Positions 7,489-17,251 are shown, counted from the first letter of the stretch. The stretch: DNA of 64,000 nucleotides from Gammaproteobacteria bacterium (GCA_040183005.1 JAMPIW010000007.1:434001-498000), one strand, 5' to 3'. Notes: generated by a model not told the origin, from the sequence alone. Numbers and translations: made by a program.

Positions 7489-10212
7489 CTACTTGATGGC
7501 ATATTTGAACTGGCCCTGCTTGTTGGCGCTGACCTTGATCCTGGCGATGGGCGCGCCCTCGGCCATTTTCGCCAGCACGCTTTCCGCAATCTCCGGCAGC
7601 ACCGTGCCATTCAGGATGTTATCGACATTGCGGGCGCCCGAATCCACCTCGGTACAGCGCGCCAGCACCGCCTCGACCAGCGCCTCGTCGTAGACGAACT
7701 CCGCCTTGTGGTTGGCGGCGATGCGTTTTTGGATGCGGCCCAGTTTTAAATGAATGATGCTCGCCAGCACGTCGTCGGAGATCGGGTAATAGGGGATCAC
7801 CTTCAAACGCCCCAGAAACGCGGGCTTAAAAACCTTCATGAGCTGCGGCCGGATCGTTTCCTCAAGCGCGGCGGGCGTGGGCAGGTCCGCCGCGTCCTTG
7901 TTCAGGCACGCCTGCATCATCAGGCTGGAGGCGACATTTGAGGTCAGGATGATGAGGGTGTTCTTGAAATCGACCTCGCGGCCCTCGGCATCGTCCAGCA
8001 CGCCTTTATCAAACACCTGGAAGAACAGCTCCAGCACGTCGGGATGGGCCTTTTCCACCTCGTCGAGCAGCACCACGCTGTAGGGCGCGCGCCGCACCGC
8101 CTCGGTCAACACGCCGCCCTCGCCATAGCCGACATAGCCCGGCGGGGAGCCTTTGAGGCCCGAAACGCTGTGCGCCTCCTGGTATTCGCTCATATTGATG
8201 GTGATGAGCTTGCGCTCACCGCCGAACAGGACATCGGCCAGCGCCAGCGCGGTCTCGGTCTTGCCGACGCCGGAGGGGCCGACGAACAGGAACACGCCTT
8301 TGGGTTTGTTGGGGTCGTCCAGATTGGCGCGCGCGGTGCGCACCCGCTGCGCGACCGCCTCGATGGCGTGCGCCTGCCCGAGCACGCGCTCCTGCAGCAG
8401 ATCCTTGAGGTTGAGGACGGTCTTGATCTCATCCTTGACCATCTTGCCCAGCGGGATGCCCGTCCAGGCGGAGACGATCCCGGCCACCACATGGCCATCG
8501 ACCTGCACCGGTACCAGCGGTGCCTCGCCTTGCAGGAGTTTAAGTTCCTCGCCGAACTTCTGCAGCGCGCGGGCCTCTTTCGAATCCGGGGTGGACTTCT
8601 TGCCCGCCTTGCCGGGTGCGGCTTTGCCGCCCCCCGCGTCAGGGGCGTGCTGTGTTTCCAGCGCGCCGCGCGCGGCGATGATTTTTTCCGCCAGGGCTTT
8701 TTCCTGCGCCCAGCGCGCGGCATGCGCCGTGCGATCGCGGCTCAACGATGCGTGCAGTTCGCGCAGATCCTGCAAGCGCGCCGCATGTGTTTCGCCGGTA
8801 CGTTCTTCCCGCGCCAGCGCGGCCATCTCCGCGTCGATGCGCGCCAGGTTTTTATCGATGTCGTCGAGCAGCGCAGGCGTTGCATTCTGGCCCAGCGCGA
8901 CCTTGGCGCAGGCGGTATCGAGCACACTAATGGCCTTGTCCGGCAATTGCCTGCCGCTGATGTAACGGTGTGACAGGCGTACCGCCTCGGTGATGGCGAT
9001 GTCATAGATGCGTACATTGAAGTGTTTTTCCATCAACGGCGCCATGCCGCGCAGCATGGCGCAGGCCAGCTCTTCGCTGGGTTCCTCGACCTTGATGACC
9101 TGAAAACGGCGCGCCAGGGCGGCGTCTTTCTCAAAGTACTTTTTGTATTCGCTCCAGGTGGTGGCGGCGATGGTGCGCAACTCGCCCCGCGCCAGCGCAG
9201 GCTTGAGCAGATTGGCGGCATCGTTCTGTCCGGCCTGGCCACCGGCGCCGATCATGGTGTGCGCTTCGTCGATAAACAGCACGATGGCATGCGGGGATTT
9301 TTTGACTTCATCGATGACATTCTTGAGGCGGTTTTCAAACTCGCCTTTGACGCTGGCACCGGCCTGCAACAAGCCCATGTCCAGGGTATGTATCTCGACA
9401 CCCTGCAGCACCTCGGGGACATCCCCCAGCGCAATGCGCAGCGCCAGGCCCTCGACCACGGCGGTTTTGCCCACGCCCGCCTCGCCGGTGAGGATGGGAT
9501 TGTTTTGGCGGCGGCGCATGAGAATGTCGATCGCCTGGCGGATCTCCATGTCACGGCCGATCACCGGGTCGACATTGCCCTCGCGCGCGCGCTGCGTGAG
9601 GTTGGTGGTGAACTGATCGAGCGCCGGTGTTTTGGCGGGGGCCGCCTTGCCCGCCAGCTCACCTGCGGGATCGTCGCCGCCCGGCTGAACCGCAGGGGTG
9701 CCGCCCGAAACCCCCGCACCGGCAGGGGCCTCTTGCGAGCCGTCAGTGAGTTTGGCGAGATTGTGCTTGAGCTCGTCCACCTTGAACTTGACGAACAACT
9801 TGGAGCCACGGTAGGCAAGCTGCACCAGATCGGGTTCGGTCAGCAGCGCCAGCAGCAGGTGGCCGCTGCGTATCGTGTTGGGCTGTCCGGATTCGGTGTC
9901 GAGCGAGGCGATCAGCCAGGCATGCTCGAACAGCTTGGGCAGATGGGGAGAGAACACCGGTGTGCGTGAATTACCCGCCTTGAAGCGGCCGATTTCGGCG
10001 TGTAAATCCGCCTCCAACCCCGCCACGCTGATCCCGCATTTCCGGGCAATGACAACGAAGTCACTCTTGGGCTGCTCTAGTAGGGCGAGGAACAGGTGTT
10101 CGATATCGACCTCGTAGTGCCCACGCTCGACACAGAGGCTGGCGGCACGTGTGGCTGCGATGCGTGATGTATTGTTGAGCTTGCTGATCAGCGTTTTAAG
10201 ATTGATGCTCAT
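7489..10212 (-). CDS. clpV: T6SS AAA+ ATPase ClpV (TssH)
   Basis: The 907-residue double AAA+ ATPase extracts and recycles the contracted TssB/TssC sheath. It has an N-terminal repeat domain (1-150), a Pro/Gly-rich linker, a first Walker A (GEAGVGKT, near 244) with the FIDEAHT box, a coiled middle domain and a second Walker A (GPSGVGKT, near 640) with LLDEVEKAHPDV. The N-terminus (MSINLKTLISKLN) is that of ClpV rather than ClpB. A ribosome site AGGAA precedes the ATG. It is full length and looks functional although its neighbours tssF and vgrG are damaged. Confidence 0.97.
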   Translation of the reverse strand: MSINLKTLISKLNNTSRIAATRAASLCVERGHYEVDIEHLFLALLEQPKSDFVVIARKCGISVAGLEADLHAEIGRFKAGNSRTPVFSPHLPKLFEHAWLIASLDTESGQPNTIRSGHLLLALLTEPDLVQLAYRGSKLFVKFKVDELKHNLAKLTDGSQEAPAGAGVSGGTPAVQPGGDDPAGELAGKAAPAKTPALDQFTTNLTQRAREGNVDPVIGRDMEIRQAIDILMRRRQNNPILTGEAGVGKTAVVEGLALRIALGDVPEVLQGVEIHTLDMGLLQAGASVKGEFENRLKNVIDEVKKSPHAIVLFIDEAHTMIGAGGQAGQNDAANLLKPALARGELRTIAATTWSEYKKYFEKDAALARRFQVIKVEEPSEELACAMLRGMAPLMEKHFNVRIYDIAITEAVRLSHRYISGRQLPDKAISVLDTACAKVALGQNATPALLDDIDKNLARIDAEMAALAREERTGETHAARLQDLRELHASLSRDRTAHAARWAQEKALAEKIIAARGALETQHAPDAGGGKAAPGKAGKKSTPDSKEARALQKFGEELKLLQGEAPLVPVQVDGHVVAGIVSAWTGIPLGKMVKDEIKTVLNLKDLLQERVLGQAHAIEAVAQRVRTARANLDDPNKPKGVFLFVGPSGVGKTETALALADVLFGGERKLITINMSEYQEAHSVSGLKGSPPGYVGYGEGGVLTEAVRRAPYSVVLLDEVEKAHPDVLELFFQVFDKGVLDDAEGREVDFKNTLIILTSNVASSLMMQACLNKDAADLPTPAALEETIRPQLMKVFKPAFLGRLKVIPYYPISDDVLASIIHLKLGRIQKRIAANHKAEFVYDEALVEAVLARCTEVDSGARNVDNILNGTVLPEIAESVLAKMAEGAPIARIKVSANKQGQFKYAIK

Positions 10213-10377
10213 TACTGCAATTTCCTATTAAATATGGCCTATATAAATATGGGGTAACAATACAGCCGGTATTTATGTTCTCTCACTCAATCACGCTGAA
10301 GAGGTTGCTAAATATACATGGCGACAGAAGTAGCGTGCGCTACGGCTTATGTCGTTGTGTATCATTGCTTCTTTCAT
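10213..10377. other. tssG-clpV spacer with a stem-loop
   Basis: No gene seen. Positions 10322-10354 form a stem-loop: the inner arms GTAGCG and CGCTAC close a 2-base loop, and the outer arms CGACA and TGTCG close the base. It lies between tssG and clpV on the transcribed minus strand and could be a processing site or weak attenuator; there is no U-rich tail. Confidence 0.4.
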
Positions 10378-11460
10378 TCAAAGCGCGTGAATTTCGTACC
10401 GGACGTCAGCACGGTCAGTCAATCCTGACTCTGGCGCCAAAAAAGTGTCCCATCCGAGACGTCCACATTCGCTATCGGATAGCAAGGCCGTTCCCTGCAC
10501 TTCATTCCTGTGAAATATAAGCTGAACTTCATATTCAAGACATAAGCCGGTGAACATTGACAGCATTTTTTCCAAGGATTTAGCAGCTATGCCACCGGGT
10601 AAAAACGCATCAAAATTTTTCTTGTCGAGCGGACCAATTATCAGCCGCAAACGTAGGTCACGCTGCCATACGCGGGCGCCCATCATCGCTTCAGAGCCCA
10701 AGGTGGTATTGATTTCCCCGAGTTTTGTTTGCTGTTCATGCGGCACTTCATACCAGTGACCAATAAATTGCTCAATGGCGATGGGCACGCCAAAGTACTC
10801 ACTCAGCACATGCCGGATATAGGCCGCAGAGGCGGGGCGATGGCTTAGAGCCGTCGCATAATACCCCATCGACTCATCCAGAAGGCCCTGACCATCTTCA
10901 CTTAATCTTTCACGTAATGAACGATGGGATAAGCCGGCAAAGGACAACAGCAAGGGCAGGAAACGGTCGTTCCTGCCAATCTCGTACTTGAATTCAAGCC
11001 GATACTTACACCACGCCTCGTAGAATAACGCTAGGGTGCGATTCGAAAAGCTATCCAGGAAAGCGCGTGGACCCTCGTCTTTTTCGTATATCACATGCGC
11101 AGCTATGCGCTCTGTGTAATGACTAGGCAGAACGCCACTGCTCCCCAAAAAACCCATAAATGTGGGCGTGAGATCAATGTGATTCAGCGTGTCTTTTTGT
11201 AGTGCTGCCAGCAAGTCCTGAGCGGTTCTGGCAATCGACTTCGGGTCAGGGTTCAGCGCATCCAGTTCGCTGGCCGGAAAACTCAACGAGATGCTGTTCT
11301 TGAAGCGCAGATAATCCGCCACTGCACTGTCATGTGGCACGCCATTACGTTTGAGCCATAGCTCAAGCATCCTGACCGCCTGAAAAAATTCAAAGCGATA
11401 AGGCTCGTCGAGCAAGCGCTGAATTACACTAGGCTCATGTCTCCGCTTCGCGGTAGGCAT
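10378..11460 (-). CDS. tssG: T6SS baseplate subunit TssG
   Basis: The 360-residue TssG/VasB protein forms the baseplate wedge with TssF and TssE. Recognisable features are RLLDEPYRFEFFQAVRMLE at the N-terminus, the LRFKNSISLSFPASEL segment, and FMGFLGSSGVLPSHYTERI. The ATG at 11460 lies inside the ancestral end of tssF (a 37-bp overlap), the usual coupled arrangement. The ISL3 element now sits 35 bp upstream of this start, so tssG has lost its coupled translation from tssF and perhaps its transcription. Confidence 0.95.
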   Translation of the reverse strand: MPTAKRRHEPSVIQRLLDEPYRFEFFQAVRMLELWLKRNGVPHDSAVADYLRFKNSISLSFPASELDALNPDPKSIARTAQDLLAALQKDTLNHIDLTPTFMGFLGSSGVLPSHYTERIAAHVIYEKDEGPRAFLDSFSNRTLALFYEAWCKYRLEFKYEIGRNDRFLPLLLSFAGLSHRSLRERLSEDGQGLLDESMGYYATALSHRPASAAYIRHVLSEYFGVPIAIEQFIGHWYEVPHEQQTKLGEINTTLGSEAMMGARVWQRDLRLRLIIGPLDKKNFDAFLPGGIAAKSLEKMLSMFTGLCLEYEVQLIFHRNEVQGTALLSDSECGRLGWDTFLAPESGLTDRADVRYEIHAL

Positions 11461-11495
11461 CTCAGCAGCTCCTCCCCGGTTTTTTTTGAAATTAT

Positions 11496-12873
11496 GGGTC
11501 TTCGTGAAATCGAGTGGGTGAAATTTAACATGAAAACCTCCGCAAGCCTTGTGGCATCAGGCAAAATGCATCCTGCACCTGTTGCAGAAAATGGGAGGTT
11601 TTTTCAATGGCTATTTCACGCAAACCCAAACGCATTCTCGACGCATATCGATTCCCCTGTTTTCGCCCGCTGGAAAAGATACGCGGCATCTTTGGCGACT
11701 CCAAAGCACGGATCATCACGCTCGTTCGGCGCTCAAAAAAACGGCCTGCAACAGTTGCGGCAGAACGCGCTCTGGTTGGTACGACAAGAGGCTTCGACGA
11801 GTTCGCGACCTCTCCTGTGGCGACACACGTATCTATCTGGAAATCGAAATTCGACGGGTGCTTTGTCGGCACTGCGGGAAAGTGAAACGCGAACGACTCG
11901 ACTTTCTCGCCGACAACCCACTCTATACAAAGCGATTTTCTTGGTATGTAGGCAGACGGTGTCGCGCCAGCACGGTGTCGGACATTGCCCGCGAATTGCT
12001 TCTGGACTGGCACACCGTCAAGGAACTGGACAAGCAATACATGACCGCGCAACTGGAACGCGCCGGAACGCCAGCACCCAAGGCCATTGGCATCGACGAA
12101 ATATCGATTCGCAAAGGACATACCTATCGCATTGTAGTCAGCGACTTGATCCGTGGTCGTCCCATCTGGTTTGGCGGTGCCGACCGTTCGGAGGACAGCA
12201 TGCGACAGTTCTATGACTGGCTGGGAGAGAAGAAATCCAAAGGCATTTGTCTTGCAGTGATGGATATGTGGAAGCCCTTTCGTAACGTAACCAACGAACG
12301 CGCCCCGCAGGCGGCCATCCTGTTCGACAAATTCCACATCATGAGCCATCTCGGCGATGCTCTGGATAAAGTCAGAAAGATGGAATATGCACGTCTTCAG
12401 GGCAAGGATAGGCGCTACATTAAGGGGCAGAAATACGTACTGCTTTCCAATCACGAAAATCTGACACTGGACGGCAGACGTTCTTTGAAGGCTTTGCTGG
12501 CAGCGAACAAACGGCTGAACACGGCGTACCTGCTGAAAGAGTCGTTTGGCCAGTTGTGGGATTACAGGAGCGAAGCATGGGCGCGGTGTTTCTTCGAGAA
12601 TTGGAAAACCAGCCTGAAGTGGCAGCGCCTGAAACCTTACGAGAAATTTGCCGAGATGGTTGAGCGCCATTGGGATGGGATCGCAGCCTATTGCAAGCCA
12701 GAGAATAAAGTTTCACTCGGCTTTGTTGAGGGGCTCAACAATAAGATATGCGTCATCCAACGCCGTGCATATGGTCTGCGCGATGAAGAATATCTGCGAC
12801 TAAAAATACTCACGTCTATGCTCCCGAGGCTCTAAAAAACATGAAATTTACCCACACGATCACGCGAAGAGCC
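11496..12873 (+). mobile_element. ISL3-family insertion sequence, complete, in tssF
   Basis: The element is 1378 bp. Its ends are an imperfect inverted pair of about 30 bp: GGGTCTTCG at 11496 and the inverse of GGCTCTTCG at 12873, each followed by GTGGGT and AAATTT. GGCTCTTCG ends are typical of ISL3. The sequence GAAATTAT occurs at 11488-11495 and 12874-12881, a perfect 8-bp target duplication. One transposase gene is inside, opposite in direction to tssF. Confidence 0.96.
11591..12835 (+). CDS. ISL3-family transposase
   Basis: About 414 residues. An N-terminal zinc-finger pair (CNSCGRTRS and CRHCGKVKRERLDFL) is followed by an HTH region and the DDE core: GIDEISIRKGHTY, then AVMDMWKPFRN, and near the end VEGLNNKICVIQRRAYGL. 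This order is that of ISL3 transposases. The frame stays open upstream to 11549, and homologs have a few residues before GYFTQ, so the chosen ATG at 11591 may be slightly internal. No breaks are seen, so the element may still be active. Confidence 0.93.
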   Translation: MGGFFNGYFTQTQTHSRRISIPLFSPAGKDTRHLWRLQSTDHHARSALKKTACNSCGRTRSGWYDKRLRRVRDLSCGDTRIYLEIEIRRVLCRHCGKVKRERLDFLADNPLYTKRFSWYVGRRCRASTVSDIARELLLDWHTVKELDKQYMTAQLERAGTPAPKAIGIDEISIRKGHTYRIVVSDLIRGRPIWFGGADRSEDSMRQFYDWLGEKKSKGICLAVMDMWKPFRNVTNERAPQAAILFDKFHIMSHLGDALDKVRKMEYARLQGKDRRYIKGQKYVLLSNHENLTLDGRRSLKALLAANKRLNTAYLLKESFGQLWDYRSEAWARCFFENWKTSLKWQRLKPYEKFAEMVERHWDGIAAYCKPENKVSLGFVEGLNNKICVIQRRAYGLRDEEYLRLKILTSMLPRL

Positions 12874-14654
12874 GAAATTATAATTAATTGGGTGAAGCTG
12901 TTGGCGTGGACATATGAACCTAAAAATCGATCTACGATATGCGCGAACACATGCACGCCGCTGCCCACAAAACCTTCCTCGTCAATCGTCATACGCACTT
13001 CTATTCCGCGCACGAGACACGCGAAAGGATTGCCGGGCAACCAAGCCTTGGCTGCCTTATGCTCAATGCCGACAATACCGCTAATCTGGCGTTGTGATGC
13101 GGCTGACCTTGGTAGATCATACAGCCCCAGCATCTCTTGAAATGCCTCCAGCCCCCCCTTGGAAAGAGAGAGATAATTCAAAGAGAGATGCGAGATGAGG
13201 CGCCAGTGCGCACCACGTCCTCGCTCGAAGCGATACGACTCAGACGGTTTACGCAAAAAACTGATAGAGCGTGCAATTGAACCACCCTCAAGAAATAAAT
13301 CTCCGCCGGGTAATCCATAGGTCAATGAAGCGGGTAAATCACGGTTACAACAGGTAAGTTCAATGCTCAGCGTATCGGTTTCGATTGCGGCAGGATCAAA
13401 GTCGATATCCACAATAGAAATTTCAGTTTCATACCCCGGGCTTTTAGCCGCCACCATCTCATCGCGCCGCATGACCCAGTAATGCCCTTCTTTTTCCGGG
13501 GTTTCATTGTGCCGCAAAGAATAAAATGGTCTAAATTCCGTGATTGATTCACCTTGCGGCGTCTGCCGCACCAACTTTACTGAATCGATGCTATGGACCT
13601 CATATGCAAAAGCACGCCGGGAGTCACCTACTACTGGATAATGCGTCGAAGTATGCGTTAAGCGTATAGGATCACCGCGCTGTTTAAATAAATTGATGAC
13701 AGGGGTGCAGCCTAACAGGACATTATTGGTAGACAAATTGGTGAGCATGCGCGCCATATTTGAATCGGCACGCACACCACTGAGTACTAGATGCAGGACA
13801 AAGGTCTTGCAGTCTGCTGGTAGAGCCTTGGCGATATCCTGAAGATTGATGTCAAAAAAATTGAATTTTTCAGAAAAAGAAAAATACTCTGTCAGTAAGC
13901 GATAGGCTGGGTGCGAGCGCGCTGAAAAGGGAATCAGTGATTCATCCTCTTCAAAACCAACCGCGCTTATTGGTGTTTTTTTCAGCGAAACCCAGCGGCC
14001 CGTGCGAGGTGCTTCAACATAAGCACACACGGTACGCATGAACAAGGTATCTCTTAATCCCGCGCAAAAGGAAGGCTCACCATCAATAAAAGCACGCAGC
14101 GCTTTTACATTTAGCTGCGCAAATCCAGCTTGTTCTGATGTTGACTCGACCGTAATGCTGATTTTGGATGTCGCGTTTAATGGCGGCAGCACCGATTCTG
14201 GTGGTTCAATAATCGAATCGAACTTGACGCTCGATAAACGCAACGGCGCAACATTAATGTCGTAAACTGTCTTGAATTTGCATGGAGCGCCCTTGACAGG
14301 GCGAGTGGTTAATTCCGTGCCACGTGGAATCAGAGTTGGAGTGGTCAGTTGCGCGGCAGCGGCGCTGAAGTCGATGCGAGCAATTGAGCAAGATGGAAAC
14401 GGCCGCAAATAATGCGGGTAAAGCACTTCAAAGAGTGCCTCCGTAAACTCGGGATAATCGTCGTCAAGCCGCTTTGAGATTCTGGAATTAAGTAGCGCAA
14501 ACGACTGGATCATGCGCTCAATATGAGGATCTTCACAAACCTCGCCGAACATTAACAAGCGGCCGGCGATTTTTGGATAACGCTCGGCGAACTCGCGCGA
14601 ATATCGCCTCAAAAAACCAAGTTCGCGTTCGTAATAGGGGAGTAGTTCGTTCAT
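12816..14654 (-). CDS. tssF: T6SS baseplate subunit TssF, C-terminus replaced by ISL3
   Basis: TssF is the larger wedge subunit. MNELLPYYERELGFLRRYS starts at 14654, one base after the tssE stop. The family hallmarks LLNSRISKRLDDDYPEFTEALFEVLYPHY and, near the end, HIVDRFLGSYVHANSFTQL are present. The ISL3 insertion cuts codon 594, and the frame continues 18 codons into the element before stopping at 12816. Removing the element and one duplication restores a 614-residue protein ending at 11424 and overlapping tssG. So the last 20 native residues are lost. Whether the shortened protein still assembles is unknown. Confidence 0.94.
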   Translation of the reverse strand: MNELLPYYERELGFLRRYSREFAERYPKIAGRLLMFGEVCEDPHIERMIQSFALLNSRISKRLDDDYPEFTEALFEVLYPHYLRPFPSCSIARIDFSAAAAQLTTPTLIPRGTELTTRPVKGAPCKFKTVYDINVAPLRLSSVKFDSIIEPPESVLPPLNATSKISITVESTSEQAGFAQLNVKALRAFIDGEPSFCAGLRDTLFMRTVCAYVEAPRTGRWVSLKKTPISAVGFEEDESLIPFSARSHPAYRLLTEYFSFSEKFNFFDINLQDIAKALPADCKTFVLHLVLSGVRADSNMARMLTNLSTNNVLLGCTPVINLFKQRGDPIRLTHTSTHYPVVGDSRRAFAYEVHSIDSVKLVRQTPQGESITEFRPFYSLRHNETPEKEGHYWVMRRDEMVAAKSPGYETEISIVDIDFDPAAIETDTLSIELTCCNRDLPASLTYGLPGGDLFLEGGSIARSISFLRKPSESYRFERGRGAHWRLISHLSLNYLSLSKGGLEAFQEMLGLYDLPRSAASQRQISGIVGIEHKAAKAWLPGNPFACLVRGIEVRMTIDEEGFVGSGVHVFAHIVDRFLGSYVHANSFTQLIIISALRVIVWVNFMFFRASGA

Positions 14655-14655
14655 G

Positions 14656-15147
14656 TTATTCAGCCGTGCGTGTCGAACGGTATGTTTTGCTAATCGAATA
14701 TTGCAGGGAGGAAGGCTGCAACACAGCATCGAAGCTGACGGGTTCTTGTGCCGGATGTACTACAAGCAGTGCTGAAATTGCAAAGTTAAGGCGATTGATA
14801 GACCCTTCACGGACTTCCAGCGATGCAACAACATTTTTCAAACGAGGTTCATGCCTGGCTATAGCCTGCTCCAATGCGCGGCAGATAGTTGCCCTGTCAT
14901 CGGTACTAGCCAAACTCATTCCTGCAAAGTCATTTAGTCCATAAGTCACTATAGAGTTGCTGCTCTCTGGATAGGGTTTCAGCAGTTCCTCAGGTATAAC
15001 GGTTCTGGTATTCAGTAAAGCTTCCAGGTCGCGGGCGACAGTATCTTTAAGGTCCTCCATCGAAAGGCGTGTTACCGTCCCGCTGGACAACGCGTGAGCG
15101 CCGACGCCCATTAGCCTATCGAACAAACCTGGCGCGAAGCCCTTCAT
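14656..15147 (-). CDS. tssE: T6SS baseplate subunit TssE (gp25-like)
   Basis: A 163-residue gp25-like wedge protein. FDRLMG near the start, LEALLNTRTVIPEELLKPYPE and YGLNDFAGMSL are the gp25/lysozyme-like family marks, and RHEPRLKNVVASLE completes the fold. It docks the tail sheath on the baseplate with TssF and TssG. It is separated from hcp by a hairpin with a U-run, which would lower its expression relative to the tube and sheath genes. Confidence 0.95.
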   Translation of the reverse strand: MKGFAPGLFDRLMGVGAHALSSGTVTRLSMEDLKDTVARDLEALLNTRTVIPEELLKPYPESSNSIVTYGLNDFAGMSLASTDDRATICRALEQAIARHEPRLKNVVASLEVREGSINRLNFAISALLVVHPAQEPVSFDAVLQPSSLQYSISKTYRSTRTAE

Positions 15148-15172
15148 TTATATCTGCTTCATCCACGCAAAA

Positions 15173-15202
15173 AAATCCGCGACACATGCGTGCCGCGGAT
15201 TT
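15173..15202 (-). terminator. Hairpin with U-run after hcp (attenuator)
   Basis: Read on the minus strand, AAATCCGCG and CGCGGATTT form a 9-bp stem with a 12-base loop, immediately followed by a T run (plus-strand A run, 15169-15175). It lies between the hcp stop and the tssE start. This is a standard intrinsic terminator shape; partial read-through would feed tssE-tssF-tssG. Confidence 0.8.
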
Positions 15203-15219
15203 CACAAAGAAAGTGAAAA

Positions 15220-15711
15220 TTACACAACCTTGTTGGTTGACAGATCCCAGCCGCCGGAGGTGTTACCACCCGAACCGCCGCTGATCTTCTGTTGTATGTA
15301 TTTCCATTTAACCTGGGAGAATTTCAAGCCAACAGTTTCATTAAGAATGTTGCCTTCGGCTACAGAAGGCGCCACTGAGCTGATCAGCACATTCACTAGA
15401 TCAATTTCAAAATACTTAATACGCTCCCCGTTGCCGTCGGCACGCATGAACTCAAACTTGGCCTTGGGAATGGTTTTTCCTGAAGAGCAGGTCTGTAACA
15501 ACAGCGGCGTTGCCAGATCAGACAGCTTGGATATTTCAATAGGCGAATGCTCGCAACGCTCAGCCGTGTGTCCACCGCTGCTGGACGCTGTGGCTGATTT
15601 TGGTTGTAACACTTCCCACGCAACAGACAGGCATTCAATCCAGTCTTTGTGAGCACTATCGCTGGACTCGCCTTTGATACCATCAATTTGCAAATAAACG
15701 TCAATTGCCAT
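15220..15711 (-). CDS. hcp: T6SS tube protein Hcp (TssD)
   Basis: A 163-residue Hcp ring protein. MAIDVYLQIDGIKGES is the classic N-terminus, and KAKFEFMRADGNGERIKYFEI and GLKFSQVKWKYIQQ follow. Hcp hexamers stack as the inner tube inside the TssBC sheath and may carry small effectors. It is slightly long at the C-terminus because of a Gly/Ser-rich tail (SGGSGGNTSGG). It sits 52 bp after tssC and is followed by a terminator-like hairpin, consistent with high expression. Confidence 0.97.
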   Translation of the reverse strand: MAIDVYLQIDGIKGESSDSAHKDWIECLSVAWEVLQPKSATASSSGGHTAERCEHSPIEISKLSDLATPLLLQTCSSGKTIPKAKFEFMRADGNGERIKYFEIDLVNVLISSVAPSVAEGNILNETVGLKFSQVKWKYIQQKISGGSGGNTSGGWDLSTNKVV

Positions 15712-15763
15712 TATTCACCTTTCCACATTGTGTTGTTGAAGCTATTTTTTGGATATTGAAATG

Positions 15764-17248
15764 TTACGATTTGGTCGATTGAGGTAGCTCCGCGACCAAA
15801 CGGAGTGAAACGGATAGCTCGTCAAGCTGGAAATGCGGCCGCAAAAAAGACACGGCGCGATATACCCCAGGACGTCCCGGCACTTCTGAGACTTGCACGG
15901 AAGCTTCGCGCAACGGAAATTGGGCTTTGGCTTCCTGGCTGGCGTTGTCATCCAGCAGTACATACTGTGTGAGCCAGCGATTCAGGAAGTCTTCAACATT
16001 CGACGCCGCGGCAAAGCTTCCGATCTTGTCGCGCATCATGGCTTTCATATAATGGGCGATGCGTGAGACTGCAAAAATATATTGCAGTTGCGCGGAAAGA
16101 ACAGCGTTTGCGTTGGCAGAATCAGTGTTGTATTTTTTTGCTTTTTGTGCCGACTGCGCACCAAAAAATGCCGCGTAATCAGTATTTTTGCAATGTACCA
16201 GCGAAATGAAGCCAAGATCGCTGAGTTCTTTTTCACGGCGGTCCGTAATGGCAATTTCTGTCGGGCACTTAAGCGCCACTTCGCCTTCATCGGTCTTGAA
16301 AGTGTGGGTTGGCAAATCCTCTACCAAGCCACCGCCTTCCACGCCACGTATCGCAGCACACCAGCCAAAGTCTTCAAACGCGGTAGTGAGCTTGGTACCA
16401 AAGGCATACGCCGCATTGCACCACAGGTATTTGCTGTGATCAGTGCCGTCTACATCTTCTACAAAGTTAAACCCTTCGACAGTCACGCCATCCTTTGGGT
16501 TGAACGGCAGGCGCCCCAGGAAGCGTGGCAACGTCAAGCCAACATAGCGTGCATCTTCCGACTCACGGAACGATTTCCATTTTGCATATTCAACGGTGTC
16601 GAATACTTTCGACAAATCACGGGGTTTGCCAAGATCACTGTACGTTTCCAGGCCAAATAACTCAGGTGAGGCCGAGGAGATAAATGGCGCGTGAGCAGCA
16701 GCGGCAACGTGTGAGATTTGTTCGACAAAATACATATCTTCGGGTTGGCGGGTAATTTCAAAATCACCCAATAATGCACCAAAGGGTGCGCCGCCAAAAG
16801 TGCCAAACTCTTCTTCGTATACTTTCTTGAACATTGCGCTTTGATCAAATTCCAGCGCCGCTTGAAAATCTTTAATCAACTCTTTTTTGGTGACATTCAG
16901 AACTTTTATCTTGAGGTTTTGCCCGGTTGTCGTATTCTTTACCAGATAATTCAGCCCCGTCCAGCTACCTTCCAATTTTTGAAACTCGGGTGCGTGCATG
17001 ATGGCGCTCAACTGGCCGGAAATCAGTTGATCCAGTTCAGCCACGCGGGCATCTATGGTTGCAGCAAGGTTGTCGGACACGACTACCGTGCCTTGCATGA
17101 CCTGGTTTACCAGTTCGGAAATAATATCTTTGGCACGCTCATGTTCAGCCGAGGACTTGGCAACCTTGCTTTTCTCAACAATCTGATCAAGCAAAGAGTT
17201 TTCAGTGACCGTAGCAGCTGATGGCGTAGCCGAATGTTGTGTTGCCAT
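15764..17248 (-). CDS. tssC: T6SS sheath large subunit TssC
   Basis: The 494-residue VipB-type sheath protein shows LEGSWTGLNYLVKNT, FGALLGDFEI, PFISSASPELF, FLGRLPFNPK and the C-terminal HYMKAMMRDKIGSF and FQLDELSVSLRLVAELP. It pairs with TssB to make the contractile sheath. The start lies 3 bp after the tssB stop, so the two are co-translated. It is intact, full length and free of frameshifts. Confidence 0.97.
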   Translation of the reverse strand: MATQHSATPSAATVTENSLLDQIVEKSKVAKSSAEHERAKDIISELVNQVMQGTVVVSDNLAATIDARVAELDQLISGQLSAIMHAPEFQKLEGSWTGLNYLVKNTTTGQNLKIKVLNVTKKELIKDFQAALEFDQSAMFKKVYEEEFGTFGGAPFGALLGDFEITRQPEDMYFVEQISHVAAAAHAPFISSASPELFGLETYSDLGKPRDLSKVFDTVEYAKWKSFRESEDARYVGLTLPRFLGRLPFNPKDGVTVEGFNFVEDVDGTDHSKYLWCNAAYAFGTKLTTAFEDFGWCAAIRGVEGGGLVEDLPTHTFKTDEGEVALKCPTEIAITDRREKELSDLGFISLVHCKNTDYAAFFGAQSAQKAKKYNTDSANANAVLSAQLQYIFAVSRIAHYMKAMMRDKIGSFAAASNVEDFLNRWLTQYVLLDDNASQEAKAQFPLREASVQVSEVPGRPGVYRAVSFLRPHFQLDELSVSLRLVAELPQSTKS

Positions 17249-17251
17249 GGT

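Noticed and set aside
8044-9969. Two plus-strand open frames (309 and 315 codons) opposite clpV
   Set aside because: Antisense shadows of a well-supported ATPase gene; composition is the complement of its codons, with no family features.
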